This document shows, piece by piece, positions 1-8,585 of a stretch of DNA of 64,000 nucleotides (position 1 is the first letter of the stretch; each line of letters opens with the position of its first letter). The stretch comes from Streptomyces broussonetiae. Lineage in GTDB: Bacteria > Actinomycetota > Actinomycetes > Streptomycetales > Streptomycetaceae. The stretch covers positions 5,952,001-6,016,000 of the forward strand of contig NZ_CP047020.1 of NCBI RefSeq assembly GCF_009796285.1. The letters run 5' to 3'. A model generated the notes under the pieces. It had not been told where the DNA came from. It worked only from the letters and a program-made list of their open reading frames with translations, and did no database searches. The position numbers and the translations under genes are program-made.

Positions 1-1
1 G

Positions 2-526
2 CGCAACGGCCAGCAGGTGGCCGGCAAGACGGGTACGTCCGACAACAACAAGTCGGCCTGGTTCACCGGCTACACGCCCGGCCTGGTCACCTCGGTCGGC
101 CTGTTCGGCGAGTCCGCCAAGACCCACGCACAGGTGCCGCTGACGGGCGCCACGGGCCTGATCACCACGGGCGGCGGGCGTATCAACGGCGGCAGCTACC
201 CGGCGAAGATCTGGGCCGCGTACACCTTCGGGGCGATGGGCGACGTCAGCAAGTTCGACCTGGACACCACGCAGGGTGCGGCGGTCCAGCCGACCTACAC
301 GCCGACGACCCCCTCGACGCCGTCCAACACCCCGTCGCACACGCCGAGCAGCAAGCCGCCGACGTCCACGCCTCCGTCGCACACGCCGACGCAGACGCCG
401 ACCCAGACCCCCACGCAGACGCCGACGCAGACCCCCACGCAGACGCCGACGCAGACGCCGACGGGCGGCATCACGAACAACCCGCTCGATCCGGGCGCAA
501 GCAGCGGCCAGGGCTTCGGTCAGTAG
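2..526 (+). CDS. Penicillin-binding protein (class A-like), C-terminal fragment
   Basis: This is the 3' end of a gene that starts before the window. The visible 174 residues open with the end of a transpeptidase domain: the KTGT box, one of the three active-site motifs of penicillin-binding proteins, lies about 9 residues in and is followed by the usual WFTGYTP segment. Such enzymes cross-link peptidoglycan outside the membrane. After the catalytic domain comes a low-complexity Pro/Thr/Ser/Gln tail with repeated TPTQ units, typical of the disordered extracellular tails of streptomycete PBPs. The gene ends just before a very strong hairpin shared with the convergent phosphatase gene. Whether an N-terminal transglycosylase domain exists cannot be seen here, so class A is inferred from the tail style and locus. 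Confidence 0.85.
   Translation, partial: RNGQQVAGKTGTSDNNKSAWFTGYTPGLVTSVGLFGESAKTHAQVPLTGATGLITTGGGRINGGSYPAKIWAAYTFGAMGDVSKFDLDTTQGAAVQPTYTPTTPSTPSNTPSHTPSSKPPTSTPPSHTPTQTPTQTPTQTPTQTPTQTPTQTPTGGITNNPLDPGASSGQGFGQ
376..463 (+). repeat. Short tandem repeats encoding (TPTQ)n in the PBP tail
   Basis: Units of the kind cagacgccgacg and cagacccccacg alternate in frame and encode repeated Thr-Pro-Thr-Gln. It is a coding low-complexity tract that probably varies in copy number between strains. Confidence 0.8.
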
Positions 527-540
527 GCCGGCAGGAGCGC

Positions 541-587
541 GCAGGACGAAGGGCGCCCGGGGAGACCCCGGGCGCCCTTCGTCCTGC
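541..587. terminator. Bidirectional hairpin terminator
   Basis: A perfect 22-bp inverted repeat (541-562 with 566-587) with a 3-nt loop lies between the stop of the PBP gene and the stop of the convergent phosphatase gene. Its position and symmetry fit a terminator used from both sides. There is no long U tract, as is common in Streptomyces. Confidence 0.85.
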
Positions 588-595
588 CGGGTGCC

Positions 596-2755
596 TCAGC
601 CCCGGTTCAGCTCGAACCAGACCACCTTGCCGGTGGACAGCCGGGTCGCGCCCCAGCGCCGGGCCAGCCTGTTGACCAGGTACAGGCCGCGCCCGCCCTC
701 GTCCGTGGCCCGGGCCTGCCTGAGGCGCGGCAGCTGCGGCACATCGTCGCCGACCTCGCAGCGCAGCACGTCCGTGCGCAGCAGCCGCAGCGTCACGGGC
801 CGGGACGCGTACCGTACGGCGTTCGTCACGACCTCGCTGACCAGCAGCTCCACCGAGTCCGTCAGGTCCTCCAGGTCCCAGCGGGCGAGCGCGCGGCGGG
901 CCAGCCGGCGGGCCTGGCCGGGAGCCGTCTCCTCCGGCTCCAGCCGCCAGTACGCGACATCGCTCGGCGCGATTCCGTCGAAGCGGGCCGCGAGCAGCGC
1001 GATGTCGTCGTCCCGGTCGCCCGGCCCGAGCATGTCCAGCACCTCGTCGCACAGCGCCTCGAGGGGCGGCGGATGGTCCGGGCCGGTCAACCGGGCCGTC
1101 GCCGCGAGCTTCTCCCGCAGCTGCTCGATACCGGTCCACACGTCCCGAAGCCGGGACTCCACCAGGCCGTCGGTGTAGAGGAGCAGCGTGGCCCCGGCGG
1201 GCGCGTCCAGTTCGACGGCCTCGAAGTCGACTCCGCCGACCCCGATGGGCGCGCCCGGCGGCACCCGCAGCACCTCGGCCCGGCCGCCCAGATGCAGCAG
1301 CACGGGCGGCGGATGGCCGGCGTTGGCGATGGTGATGCGGTGCGTGACCGGGTCGTAGACGGCGTACAGACAGGTCGCCATGCGGTCCGTGCCCAGCCGC
1401 TGCGCCTGCTCGTCCAGGTGGTGCAGCACCTCCTGCGGCGGCAGGTCGAGCCCGGCCAGCGTCTGCGCGGTCGTACGCAGCTGACCCATGATCGCCGCCG
1501 AGGTCATGGAGTGGCCCATGACATCGCCGACGACGAGCGCGACCCGGCTGCCGGGCAGCGGGATCGCGTCGTACCAGTCGCCGCCCACCCGGGCGGTCTC
1601 GGCGGCCGGCAGATAGCGCGAGGCCAGCCGCACGCCGGTCGGGCGGGGCAGGGTCTCGGGCAGCATGGTGCGCTGCAGCTCGTCGGCGATGTAGGCCTCC
1701 CGGCCGTACAGCACCGCCTTGTCGATGCCGAGCGCGCTGTGTGTGGCCAGCTGGGCCGCGACCAGCAGGTCGTCCGCCTCGAACGCGAGCCGCTCCGGGC
1801 GGCGCAGGAACAGGGCCGCGCCGATCACCCGGCGCCGGCCGCGCAGCGGGGCGAGAATCGCGTGCTGCCCGGACGGTACGAGCGTCTCGCTGCCGTCGCC
1901 GAGCAGTTCCGGCAGCGCGGCCCGGGCGGCGGGCGCGTCGGCGAACACCGGACGCACCCCGCGCAGCACCTCGTTCAGCGCACCGCCGGGCCGTACCTCG
2001 CACAGCTCGGTGGTGAGCGAGGACAGCTCGGCCAGCACGCTCGGCTCCGGCTCCGGATCGAAGGCCGAGGACAGCAGCACACCGTCGGTGTCCCGCTCCT
2101 CCGGTATCCGGTCGCTGCGGCGCAGCCGCAGCACCACCGGACCGGTGGGCCGCTCGTCGCCGACCGGCAGCGGATCACGCAGATAGACCAGGATCGCGTC
2201 CGAGAACGTCGGCACGGTGGCCCGGCACAGGCCCATCACGATCTCGTCCAGGTCGAGGCCGCGCGCGATCCGCCGGGTGGCCGCGCCCACGAACCTCAGC
2301 CGGTCCCCGTCGCGCCGCATCGGCATCGGCCGGCCGGGCGGCAGTCCGCGTCCGGTACGGCGTTCCTGACCGCCGGACGTGCGTTCCTGCTCGGCACCGG
2401 GCTGTGCCGGAATGCCCTCCGGCGCCGGGCGGGGGCGGTGTTCCCCCACGCTCGGCTTGGCCCGCGCGGGGGGACCCCCGTGCGCGGGAGGTGTCCCCAC
2501 GGGCTCGTCGGCTGCGGGCTGGGAGTGCTCGGGGCCGTTGACTGGGGGCTCCTTCCCCTTGCCGTCCTTTCCCTGGCCACAGGGCGTGGCCGTACCCGGT
2601 CCGGAGGGCGCTTCCTCCGCCCGGGCCTGTACCGGTAAGGCCGGGGTGGCTGTCGGCTTCGGGGTACGCAGGAGCGCCCCGCGGGCCTCCGCGGGGTCGG
2701 CGCCCTGGGGGCGCTCGAAGGAGGTGGGCTGCTCCGTCACGCGTGTCGCATCCAT
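596..2755 (-). CDS. GAF/SpoIIE-family serine phosphatase with RsbW-like kinase domain
   Basis: This 719-residue protein has four parts. A Pro-rich disordered N-terminus covers about 1-145. A GAF-like sensor region covers about 150-340. A PP2C/SpoIIE phosphatase domain covers about 350-560, with GGDWYD, GDVMGH and LLLYTDGLVE providing the metal-binding aspartates. A GHKL ATPase domain of anti-sigma kinase type closes the protein at about 590-715, with the N box in VSEVVTNAVRYA and a G box in DEGGRGLYLV. Proteins of this layout dephosphorylate anti-anti-sigma factors and switch alternative sigma factors. No sigma factor or anti-sigma gene is adjacent, so its partner is unknown. The ATG start is followed by no better internal start. 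Confidence 0.9.
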   Translation of the reverse strand: MDATRVTEQPTSFERPQGADPAEARGALLRTPKPTATPALPVQARAEEAPSGPGTATPCGQGKDGKGKEPPVNGPEHSQPAADEPVGTPPAHGGPPARAKPSVGEHRPRPAPEGIPAQPGAEQERTSGGQERRTGRGLPPGRPMPMRRDGDRLRFVGAATRRIARGLDLDEIVMGLCRATVPTFSDAILVYLRDPLPVGDERPTGPVVLRLRRSDRIPEERDTDGVLLSSAFDPEPEPSVLAELSSLTTELCEVRPGGALNEVLRGVRPVFADAPAARAALPELLGDGSETLVPSGQHAILAPLRGRRRVIGAALFLRRPERLAFEADDLLVAAQLATHSALGIDKAVLYGREAYIADELQRTMLPETLPRPTGVRLASRYLPAAETARVGGDWYDAIPLPGSRVALVVGDVMGHSMTSAAIMGQLRTTAQTLAGLDLPPQEVLHHLDEQAQRLGTDRMATCLYAVYDPVTHRITIANAGHPPPVLLHLGGRAEVLRVPPGAPIGVGGVDFEAVELDAPAGATLLLYTDGLVESRLRDVWTGIEQLREKLAATARLTGPDHPPPLEALCDEVLDMLGPGDRDDDIALLAARFDGIAPSDVAYWRLEPEETAPGQARRLARRALARWDLEDLTDSVELLVSEVVTNAVRYASRPVTLRLLRTDVLRCEVGDDVPQLPRLRQARATDEGGRGLYLVNRLARRWGATRLSTGKVVWFELNRG

Positions 2756-3023
2756 CCGTCCGGGGCTGCGCGCCGGGCGCGCAGTTGGTCCCGCAGGAAT
2801 CCCGATACCCGCAATACGTGTCCCAGGAACGGAATTGCTGCGTGCTCACCGATGGTTCCTGCGCCGCCACCGGTCGCGGTGGTTACGCCGTCGTACCCCT
2901 CGCTCACGTCCTGCCGCCCCTCGGTGACGTTCGGTCAGACCCGGTCCATGCGCCGGAAGTTGCTCTGATGCGCCCTTGCGGAGGACGATCCTACGTTTCT
3001 TGCCCGGGGGCGCATCAAGGGTC

Positions 3024-3713
3024 TCATGAGGACACGTGCGCGGGCGTACGGTCCCAGTCCTCGGGGAGAGAAGGTACCGCCCAGGACGGATCAGGGCGCC
3101 AGTGCTGCCAGCCCTGCGAGAACGGCGCCCCCCAGGCGGTGATGACCTCGACCGCGTCCCGCCCGGCCGCACCTGCCCGCTCGGCGGTCGCCGCGTCCAT
3201 CAGTCCGTCCCGCTGGGCCTGTGCGAACTCGTCCTCGTCGCGCCAGTGCCAGCTGCGGTCCGGGTTTACGGAGATGTCCAGGAAGTAGTCCTCGGAGTCG
3301 ACGCCGCCCGCCCAACGGACCAGCGGCTGCTCGAGGTTGACGTACCAGTTCTTGAACCGCCAGCCCGGCTCCCAGAACAGCCACACCGACCAGGGCCGGC
3401 CGGGCTGGGCCAGCTTGAGCACGCCCGTGCCGAACCAGCGGTCCCGCTGCACCGTGCGCGGCTTGGTGTAGCGGGACTCGAGCGGTTCCGTGTGCACGGG
3501 CGTGCCGTCGGCCAGGACCGGCTTCACGCACTCGGTGCCGGGAGCCAGCCACACGGCGAGCAACTCGGCGTCGTCGCGGACCACGGTGACGGGCCGGGCG
3601 ATGTGGACGTGCTCGCCCGCGTTCTCCCGGTAGCGCCACAGGATCTGCGTCCCGGGAGCCCAGTGGCTCGCAGGTCCCGTTGCCGTGCTCGTCATCGCTC
3701 CGCCGTCCGTCAT
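3024..3713 (-). CDS. DUF402 domain protein
   Basis: This 229-residue protein has the DUF402 fold signature: an Arg/Trp-rich N-terminal half, the stretch VWLFWEPGWRFKNWYVNLEQP and acidic metal-site residues in DSEDYFLDISVNPD, followed by a helical tail with W-x-W. DUF402 proteins include FomD-type and nucleoside-diphosphate-cleaving enzymes, so a nucleotide or phosphoester hydrolase role is likely but not proven. It lies between the phosphatase and fumC on the same strand, about 270 bp before the phosphatase gene, a gap in which I see nothing coding. The ATG start precedes GGAMTSTATG, and a downstream ATG (M7) is also possible. Confidence 0.8.
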   Translation of the reverse strand: MTDGGAMTSTATGPASHWAPGTQILWRYRENAGEHVHIARPVTVVRDDAELLAVWLAPGTECVKPVLADGTPVHTEPLESRYTKPRTVQRDRWFGTGVLKLAQPGRPWSVWLFWEPGWRFKNWYVNLEQPLVRWAGGVDSEDYFLDISVNPDRSWHWRDEDEFAQAQRDGLMDAATAERAGAAGRDAVEVITAWGAPFSQGWQHWRPDPSWAVPSLPEDWDRTPAHVSS

Positions 3714-3797
3714 GGACAGATATTAGGTGCCGTAGGCATACGACGCTGCGGTGCGCGTCACGGTTGCGCGCCGGTGGCCGGAAAGGTTCGCTCGCGG

Positions 3798-5183
3798 TTA
3801 CGGGCGCGTCATCCCGAGGACATCCAGCGCCTCGTCGAGCTGTTCCAGCGTCAGATCGCCCCGCTCGACGTACCCGCCCTCGATGACGACCTGCCGGATG
3901 GTCTTCCGCTCGGCGAGCGACTTCTTGGCGACCTTCGCGGCCTCCTCGTAGCCGATGTACTTGTTGAGCGGGGTGACCACGGACGGGGAGGACTCGGCGT
4001 ACTCGCGGGCCCGCTCCCGGTCGGCGGTGATGCCGTCGATCGTGCGGTCGGCGAGCAGCCGCGAGACGTTGGCGAGCAGCCGGACGGACTCCAGCACGTT
4101 CTTGGCGATGACCGGGAGCATGACGTTCAGCTCGAAGTTCCCGGCGGCGCCCGCGGTGGTGATGGTGGCGTCGTTGCCGATCACCTGGGCGGCGACCATC
4201 AGCACGGCCTCCGGCACCACCGGGTTGACCTTGCCCGGCATGATGGACGACCCCGGCTGGAGGTCGGGCAGGTGGATCTCGGCGAGGCCGGTGCGCGGTC
4301 CGGAGGACATCCAGCGCAGATCGTTGGCGATCTTGGTCAGCCCGACGGCGATGGTCCGCAGCTGCCCGCTGGTCTCCACGATCCCGTCCCGGGCACCCTG
4401 CGCCTCGAAGTGGTCGCGCGCCTCGGTGAGCGGCAGCCCGGTGACCCGTGCGACCTCCTTGATCACGGCGGCGGAGAACCCGGGCGGGGTGTTGATCCCG
4501 GTCCCGACCGCGGTCCCGCCCAGCGGCAGCTCGGCGAGGCGCGGCAGGGAGGCCCTCAGGCGCTCGACGCCGTGCCGCACCTGGGCGGCGTACCCGCCGA
4601 ACTCCTGCCCCAGCGTGACCGGCGTGGCGTCCATCAGGTGCGTCCGCCCCGACTTCACGACATCGGCGAACTCCTCGGACTTACGGGTCAGGGATGCGGC
4701 GAGGTGCTCCAGCGCCGGGATCAGGTCGCGGGTGACGGCGGCGGTGGCGGCGATGTGGATGGAGGACGGGAACACGTCGTTGGACGACTGCGAGGCGTTG
4801 ACATGATCGTTGGGATGCACCTCCCGCCCGAGCCGCTCACCGGCCAGCGTCGCGATCACCTCGTTGGTGTTCATGTTGGACGACGTCCCGGACCCGGTCT
4901 GGAACACGTCGACGGGGAACTGCTCGTCCCACTTCCCGTCCGCGACCTCCCCGGCCGCCTCCTGGATGGCCTCGGCCACGTCCTTGTCCAGCACTCCGAG
5001 TCCGGCGTTCACCTTCGCCGCCGCCGCCTTGATCCGCGCCAGGGCCTCGATGTGCGCCCGCTCGATCCGCTGCCCGGAAACGGGAAAGTTCTCCACGGCC
5101 CGCTGCGTCTGCGCCCGCCACTTGGCATGCGCCGGGACTTTGACCTCACCCATGGAGTCGTGCTCGATGCGGTATTCGCTCAT
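3798..5183 (-). CDS. fumC: Fumarate hydratase, class II
   Basis: This is the oxygen-stable, iron-free fumarase that interconverts fumarate and malate in the TCA cycle. I place the start at the ATG at 5183 (MSEYRIEHDSMGEVKV), which gives 461 residues, the normal family length; the reading frame is open a further 60 codons upstream but that extension is Arg/Pro-rich noise. The superfamily signature GSSIMPGKVNP is intact, as are SGSGTSSNMNTNEV, GRTHLMDATP and the HPNDHVN region. It is a monocistronic-looking gene on the minus strand. A class I fumarase lies about 6 kb away on the same strand, so the organism has both types. Confidence 0.96.
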   Translation of the reverse strand: MSEYRIEHDSMGEVKVPAHAKWRAQTQRAVENFPVSGQRIERAHIEALARIKAAAAKVNAGLGVLDKDVAEAIQEAAGEVADGKWDEQFPVDVFQTGSGTSSNMNTNEVIATLAGERLGREVHPNDHVNASQSSNDVFPSSIHIAATAAVTRDLIPALEHLAASLTRKSEEFADVVKSGRTHLMDATPVTLGQEFGGYAAQVRHGVERLRASLPRLAELPLGGTAVGTGINTPPGFSAAVIKEVARVTGLPLTEARDHFEAQGARDGIVETSGQLRTIAVGLTKIANDLRWMSSGPRTGLAEIHLPDLQPGSSIMPGKVNPVVPEAVLMVAAQVIGNDATITTAGAAGNFELNVMLPVIAKNVLESVRLLANVSRLLADRTIDGITADRERAREYAESSPSVVTPLNKYIGYEEAAKVAKKSLAERKTIRQVVIEGGYVERGDLTLEQLDEALDVLGMTRP

Positions 5184-5316
5184 GCCCGGTATAGCGGTCG
5201 AGAGGGCGGGGATGTTCCGGGCTTGGGCCGGGCGGGTGGTCACCGGAAGCGTTCCGGAAGCGGGTGACGGCTGTCGGCGGAAGCGGGGGCGGGCCTTTGC
5301 TGGGGGAGTGAGGAGT

Positions 5317-6705
5317 TCACGACACCGTGGCGGGCGGGGACGCGGGTCCCCGCTCGTCGGCACCGCGCAAAAACGTCTCGACGACCGACAGATCGGTCCG
5401 CCCGAGGTCGTCGGCGCGGATGACGATGCGCAGCTCGGGAGAGACGGCGGGATCCTGCCCGAGGCTCTGGGTGAAGGTCTCGACGATCAGCAGCAGGAGC
5501 TGGGTCCGGTCGAGTTCGACGATCCGGGACAGGCCCATGCCGATCAGTGGTATCGCCACCGGTTTGAACAGCCCGTGCCGGGCGACCGCCGGCCACAGCC
5601 GTTCCAGGCTCAGCCGCAGGTCCGCCGGTCCGGAGCGGGCCCGCAGATCGTTGCCGAGGCGGGAGTAGGCCAGGGCGAAGACGCGGCGCCTGCCGACGGG
5701 CACCGCCACCACCGTGCCGATGGGATAACGTACGCGCCGGCCGCGCCGTTTCGCCCGGACGCTCTCCGTGGCCAGCGGGGTGAACTCCCCGAGGCCACGG
5801 CGCAGTTTGTCGTCCAGGAGCCGGTGCCGGCCCGCGAAGAGGCGTTCCACCAGCTGGCCCTGGACGCTCTCCCGGCTGATCACGACGTCGTCGGCGGAGG
5901 TGTCGAACGTGTCGGAGAACCCCACGACCAGGTTGGCGTCCGTCTGGTCGAACAGGTCGCCGCGCACCACGACGACGTCCACCCGAAGCCCGCGCAGGGT
6001 GTGGCGCAGCAGCTCGGCGCCGTGCCGTTCGCGCAGCCGGGCGTTGACCCGCGCGAGGACGGCGGCGGCCTCGAGGTCGCCCGGCCGTTCCCGGGCGGTC
6101 TGTTCGGCCACCGGCAGGGCGAGGTCGTAGCGGCCCAGCGCGGTGTGCCCGCCGACCAGCTCCCGCCGCGCGGTCTCCCGCAGCTGGACCAGCCGCCGTA
6201 CCGGGACGAGCGCGAACTCCTCGTCGTGCACCTCGGTCAGCGGCCGGCCGCGCCAGAGCCGCAGCGCGTCCGCGAGCAGCCGGACCGCCGAGGCCGGCGC
6301 CGCCCGCAGCGCCTCGCCGACCAGATGGGTGAACTCCGCGCTGTCCAGCTCGTCCTCGGCCAGATTCAGCTGGTAGGTGCTCTGCGTGCCGCGCCCGGAC
6401 GGCAGCTGTCCCGTACGGATGATCCGGGCGCCGTGGCCCGGCCCGGCGAGGTCGAACGCGCGCCGCAGCTCCAGGATCCGCTTCTGCACCTCGTTGCGGT
6501 TGCGCAGCTCCTGACGCGGCAGTTCGACGGTCTGCTGCCAGACGTCCCGGTAGAGCCGGCGCGCGGTCACGGCCTCGCCGTCGGCCGCGACCAGGCGGAC
6601 CAGCAGGCGGGCCGTCAGCGGGGTGAGGCGCACCGCAGCGCCGTTCACTTCCAGCCGCACGGGACCCAGGACGTTCACGCGTACACACGATGTGCGGGTC
6701 TGCAC
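5317..6705 (-). CDS. SARP/BTAD regulator fused to a ThsA-like macro domain (DUF6430-like)
   Basis: The 462-residue protein combines two architectures. Residues 1-95 resemble an OmpR-type winged helix of the SARP family (VNVLGPVRLEVNG, LTPLTARLLVRLVA). Residues about 105-245 look like the bacterial transcriptional activation domain, with ALRLWRGRPLTEV. Residues about 248-450 are a macro-like domain with DVVVVRGDLFDQ, VVGFSDTFDT, YPIGTV and AYSRLGNDL, homologous to the protein encoded divergently next door. Macro domains of this type bind NAD-derived nucleotides in Thoeris-like systems, so the fusion may be a nucleotide-responsive regulator; that is inference. GTG at 6705 was chosen because GAGG lies 4 nt upstream; GTG at codon 10 is the alternative. 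Confidence 0.75.
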   Translation of the reverse strand: MQTRTSCVRVNVLGPVRLEVNGAAVRLTPLTARLLVRLVAADGEAVTARRLYRDVWQQTVELPRQELRNRNEVQKRILELRRAFDLAGPGHGARIIRTGQLPSGRGTQSTYQLNLAEDELDSAEFTHLVGEALRAAPASAVRLLADALRLWRGRPLTEVHDEEFALVPVRRLVQLRETARRELVGGHTALGRYDLALPVAEQTARERPGDLEAAAVLARVNARLRERHGAELLRHTLRGLRVDVVVVRGDLFDQTDANLVVGFSDTFDTSADDVVISRESVQGQLVERLFAGRHRLLDDKLRRGLGEFTPLATESVRAKRRGRRVRYPIGTVVAVPVGRRRVFALAYSRLGNDLRARSGPADLRLSLERLWPAVARHGLFKPVAIPLIGMGLSRIVELDRTQLLLLIVETFTQSLGQDPAVSPELRIVIRADDLGRTDLSVVETFLRGADERGPASPPATVS

Positions 6706-6767
6706 GCGCCTCGCCCCCTCTGCCGCGTGACTGTGCGTCAGCGTACCAAGGGGACCTGGAGGGAATC

Positions 6768-7763
6768 ATGCGATTGTCCGGTTTGCGATGGGCCGTTTCG
6801 CGGCCGTCGTTCCGTCCCGTGCGACCGCGACCGGGACCCTGGCTGCGGCTGCGGCTGCGGCTGCGGCTGCGGCTACGGCTACGGCTACGGCCGAGGCTTC
6901 CCGGATCGCGGCGCGGGCGGCGGATGTTCGCGGGCAGCGTGCTCGCGGCCTTCGGCGCCGTCTCGGCGGTCGTGCAGTTCGTCGGGCAGCTCTTCCCCGG
7001 TGCCGTGGCCCGCCCCGGGCCGGTCCTGGCCGCCTCCGTCGCCCTGTGCCTGGCCTGGGGACTCGCCCGGGCGCGCCCGCAGTCCGTGGTACGGCAGGAG
7101 TTCGGCCGCCCCGGGATGACGGTGGTGGTCGAGGAGGGCGACCTCTTCGACCAGCCCGGTCATCTGGTCGTGGGGTTCACCGACACGTTCGACACCCTTG
7201 TGGACGACGGGGTCGTCATCAACGATGCAAGTGTGCAGGGGCAGTTGCTCGCCCGCCGCTACGCGGGCGACGCCCCGCGGCTGGACACGGAGCTGGCCGC
7301 CGCGCTGGACGGGGTGGCCCCGACGGCGCGGGAGAGTGAGCGCGACAAGCCGCGGGGCAAGCGGGCGCGGTATCCGATCGGGACCGTCGCCACCCTCGGC
7401 AACCGGCCCCGGCTGGTCTTCGCCGTCGCCTACAGCCGGATGGGCAACGACTGTGTCGCCTCCTCCAGCGTGCACGACCTCTGGTTCGGCCTGGACCGGC
7501 TGTGGGACGCCGTCCACCGGCACGCCCAGCTGGAGCGGGTCACCATGCCGCTGACCGGGGCGGGCCTCGCCCGGCTGCACGACCTCGACGAGGACAGTCT
7601 GCTGCGGCTGATCCTGCTGTCGTTCGTCACGCACTCGTGGGAGCGGACGGTCTGCCGGGAGCTGCACGTGGTGGTCCGCCCCGGTGAACTGGGGCGGATC
7701 GACCTGCCGGAGGCCGGCGCGTTCCTGGCAGGCCTCGCGGCGGGCGCCCGGCGTCACTCCTGA
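6768..7763 (+). CDS. Two-helix membrane protein with ThsA-like macro domain (type II Thoeris-like)
   Basis: ATG at 6768 follows GGAGG with good spacing and gives 331 residues. An Arg/Leu-rich tract encoded by a hexanucleotide repeat precedes two predicted membrane helices (SVLAAFGAVSAVVQFVGQLF and VLAASVALCLAWGLA). A cytosolic macro-like domain follows: VVVEEGDLFDQ, VVGFTDTFDTLVDD, YPIGTVATL, AYSRMGNDC. This TM-TM-macro order is that of type II Thoeris ThsA, a membrane effector triggered by a TIR-made nucleotide signal. The gene is divergent from the SARP-macro gene (about 60 bp apart) and convergent with the TIR-like gene. Antiviral function is inferred from architecture and neighbourhood only. 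Confidence 0.75.
   Translation: MRLSGLRWAVSRPSFRPVRPRPGPWLRLRLRLRLRLRLRLRPRLPGSRRGRRMFAGSVLAAFGAVSAVVQFVGQLFPGAVARPGPVLAASVALCLAWGLARARPQSVVRQEFGRPGMTVVVEEGDLFDQPGHLVVGFTDTFDTLVDDGVVINDASVQGQLLARRYAGDAPRLDTELAAALDGVAPTARESERDKPRGKRARYPIGTVATLGNRPRLVFAVAYSRMGNDCVASSSVHDLWFGLDRLWDAVHRHAQLERVTMPLTGAGLARLHDLDEDSLLRLILLSFVTHSWERTVCRELHVVVRPGELGRIDLPEAGAFLAGLAAGARRHS
6840..6894 (+). repeat. Hexanucleotide tandem repeat (ctgcgg)n/(ctacgg)n
   Basis: About six ctgcgg units followed by three ctacgg units lie in frame near the start of the membrane-macro gene and encode an alternating Leu-Arg tract just before the first membrane helix. Changes in copy number would keep the frame and lengthen or shorten the tract. 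Confidence 0.85.
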
Positions 7764-7769
7764 CACCGG

Positions 7770-7828
7770 GCACCCGCCGCGAGGCGGGTGCGGTACGGGC
7801 CCCTCCCCCTGTCATCGGGCCCGTACCG
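7770..7828. terminator. Two tandem hairpins between convergent genes
   Basis: A 9-bp stem with a GCGA loop (7770-7791) is followed by a 12-bp perfect inverted repeat (7791-7802 with 7817-7828, 14-nt loop). They occupy the gap between the convergent macro and TIR-like genes and fit a bidirectional terminator. Confidence 0.75.
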
Positions 7829-7832
7829 CGGC

Positions 7833-8585
7833 TCAGCGGACCGGCGGCACCGTCCGCCCCGAGCGGCCGTACGCCGACAGATGGGCGTACGGCCAGGTCT
7901 GGCGCCAGTCCGAGCCGGTGTCGTTGACCTTGCAGCCCGCCAGCTTCAGCCGCTCGACGACCTTGCCGAGGGCGGTCGCCGAGCCGTCGAAGCGGATGAC
8001 GTTCATGCCCGCGATGTCGGAGATCGTGCGCAGCCCGCCGATCTCCACCAGCAGCGTGCGCTCCGGGTAGGCCATCAGCACCATGCCCAGTTCGATCAGC
8101 ACGTTCGGCCGGGGCTGACCGGTCGGCTCGCTCTCGTACGGCGGCTCGTTCGGGCCCCGCAGGTCCGGGTGCAGCTGGACGACGTCGTCCGGGGTGAGCA
8201 GCACCAGCGCCGCCTGGGCCTGCGCGGGTGCCTGCGCGACGACCTCGCCGAGGAACGGCGCCGTCCTGCCGGTGGCTCTGACCAGGTCCTCCCACTCCAG
8301 CGGACGCAGATCGAGCAGGCGCAGCAGGTCGAACACCTTCAGCCGCGCCTCCTCGTCCCGCCCGTGGACGACGAAGACGTTGCGACTGCGGTCCGGTGAA
8401 GGACCGGGGCGGGTGCCTGGGCCGTGGCCTGGGCCGTGGCCGGGGTCGTGGCCGGGACCCGACCGGGCCGGTGCGGCGGCCCCTGCGGTGCCGCCGTGGA
8501 AGGTCTGCGTCCCCGAGTTGACGATGCCGCCGTTGTTGTTGCTCACGTAGTTGCTGTGGTGCCCCGCTTCGGGACTGCTGGTCAT
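7833..8585 (-). CDS. TIR-like effector (PF10137/Cap12 type) with N-terminal amyloid-like motif
   Basis: This 250-residue protein has a short N-terminal Asn/Gly-rich motif (about residues 13-32, containing NNNGGIVNSGTQTFH). A Gly/Pro/His linker covers about 36-60. A TIR-like domain then runs from about 63 to 235: NVFVVHGRDEEARLKV, GRTAPFLGEV, ALVLLTPDDVV, PNVLIELGMVLMAYP and SDIAGMNVIRFDG. These are the hallmarks of the predicted nucleotide-binding TIR family found as NADase effectors in CBASS and Pycsar defence; the Glu in IELG is the likely catalytic residue. The ATG overlaps the stop of the upstream membrane protein by 4 bp, so the two are translationally coupled. The same motif closes the upstream protein. 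Confidence 0.82.
   Translation of the reverse strand: MTSSPEAGHHSNYVSNNNGGIVNSGTQTFHGGTAGAAAPARSGPGHDPGHGPGHGPGTRPGPSPDRSRNVFVVHGRDEEARLKVFDLLRLLDLRPLEWEDLVRATGRTAPFLGEVVAQAPAQAQAALVLLTPDDVVQLHPDLRGPNEPPYESEPTGQPRPNVLIELGMVLMAYPERTLLVEIGGLRTISDIAGMNVIRFDGSATALGKVVERLKLAGCKVNDTGSDWRQTWPYAHLSAYGRSGRTVPPVR
8490..8549 (-). repeat. NNNGGxVNSGTQxFH motif, copy in TIR N-terminus
   Basis: This is the coding segment for about residues 13-32 of the TIR-like protein. It matches the C-terminal motif of the upstream membrane protein at both protein and DNA level (shared NNNGG, VNSGTQ, FH and G positions). Confidence 0.85.

Noticed and set aside
3036..5267. A 743-codon plus-strand frame across the DUF402 and fumC region
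   Set aside because: It spans two well-supported minus-strand genes and their gap; the translation is low-complexity.
6840..6894. Possible CRISPR-like repeat
   Set aside because: Units are 6 bp with no spacers; it is a coding microsatellite.
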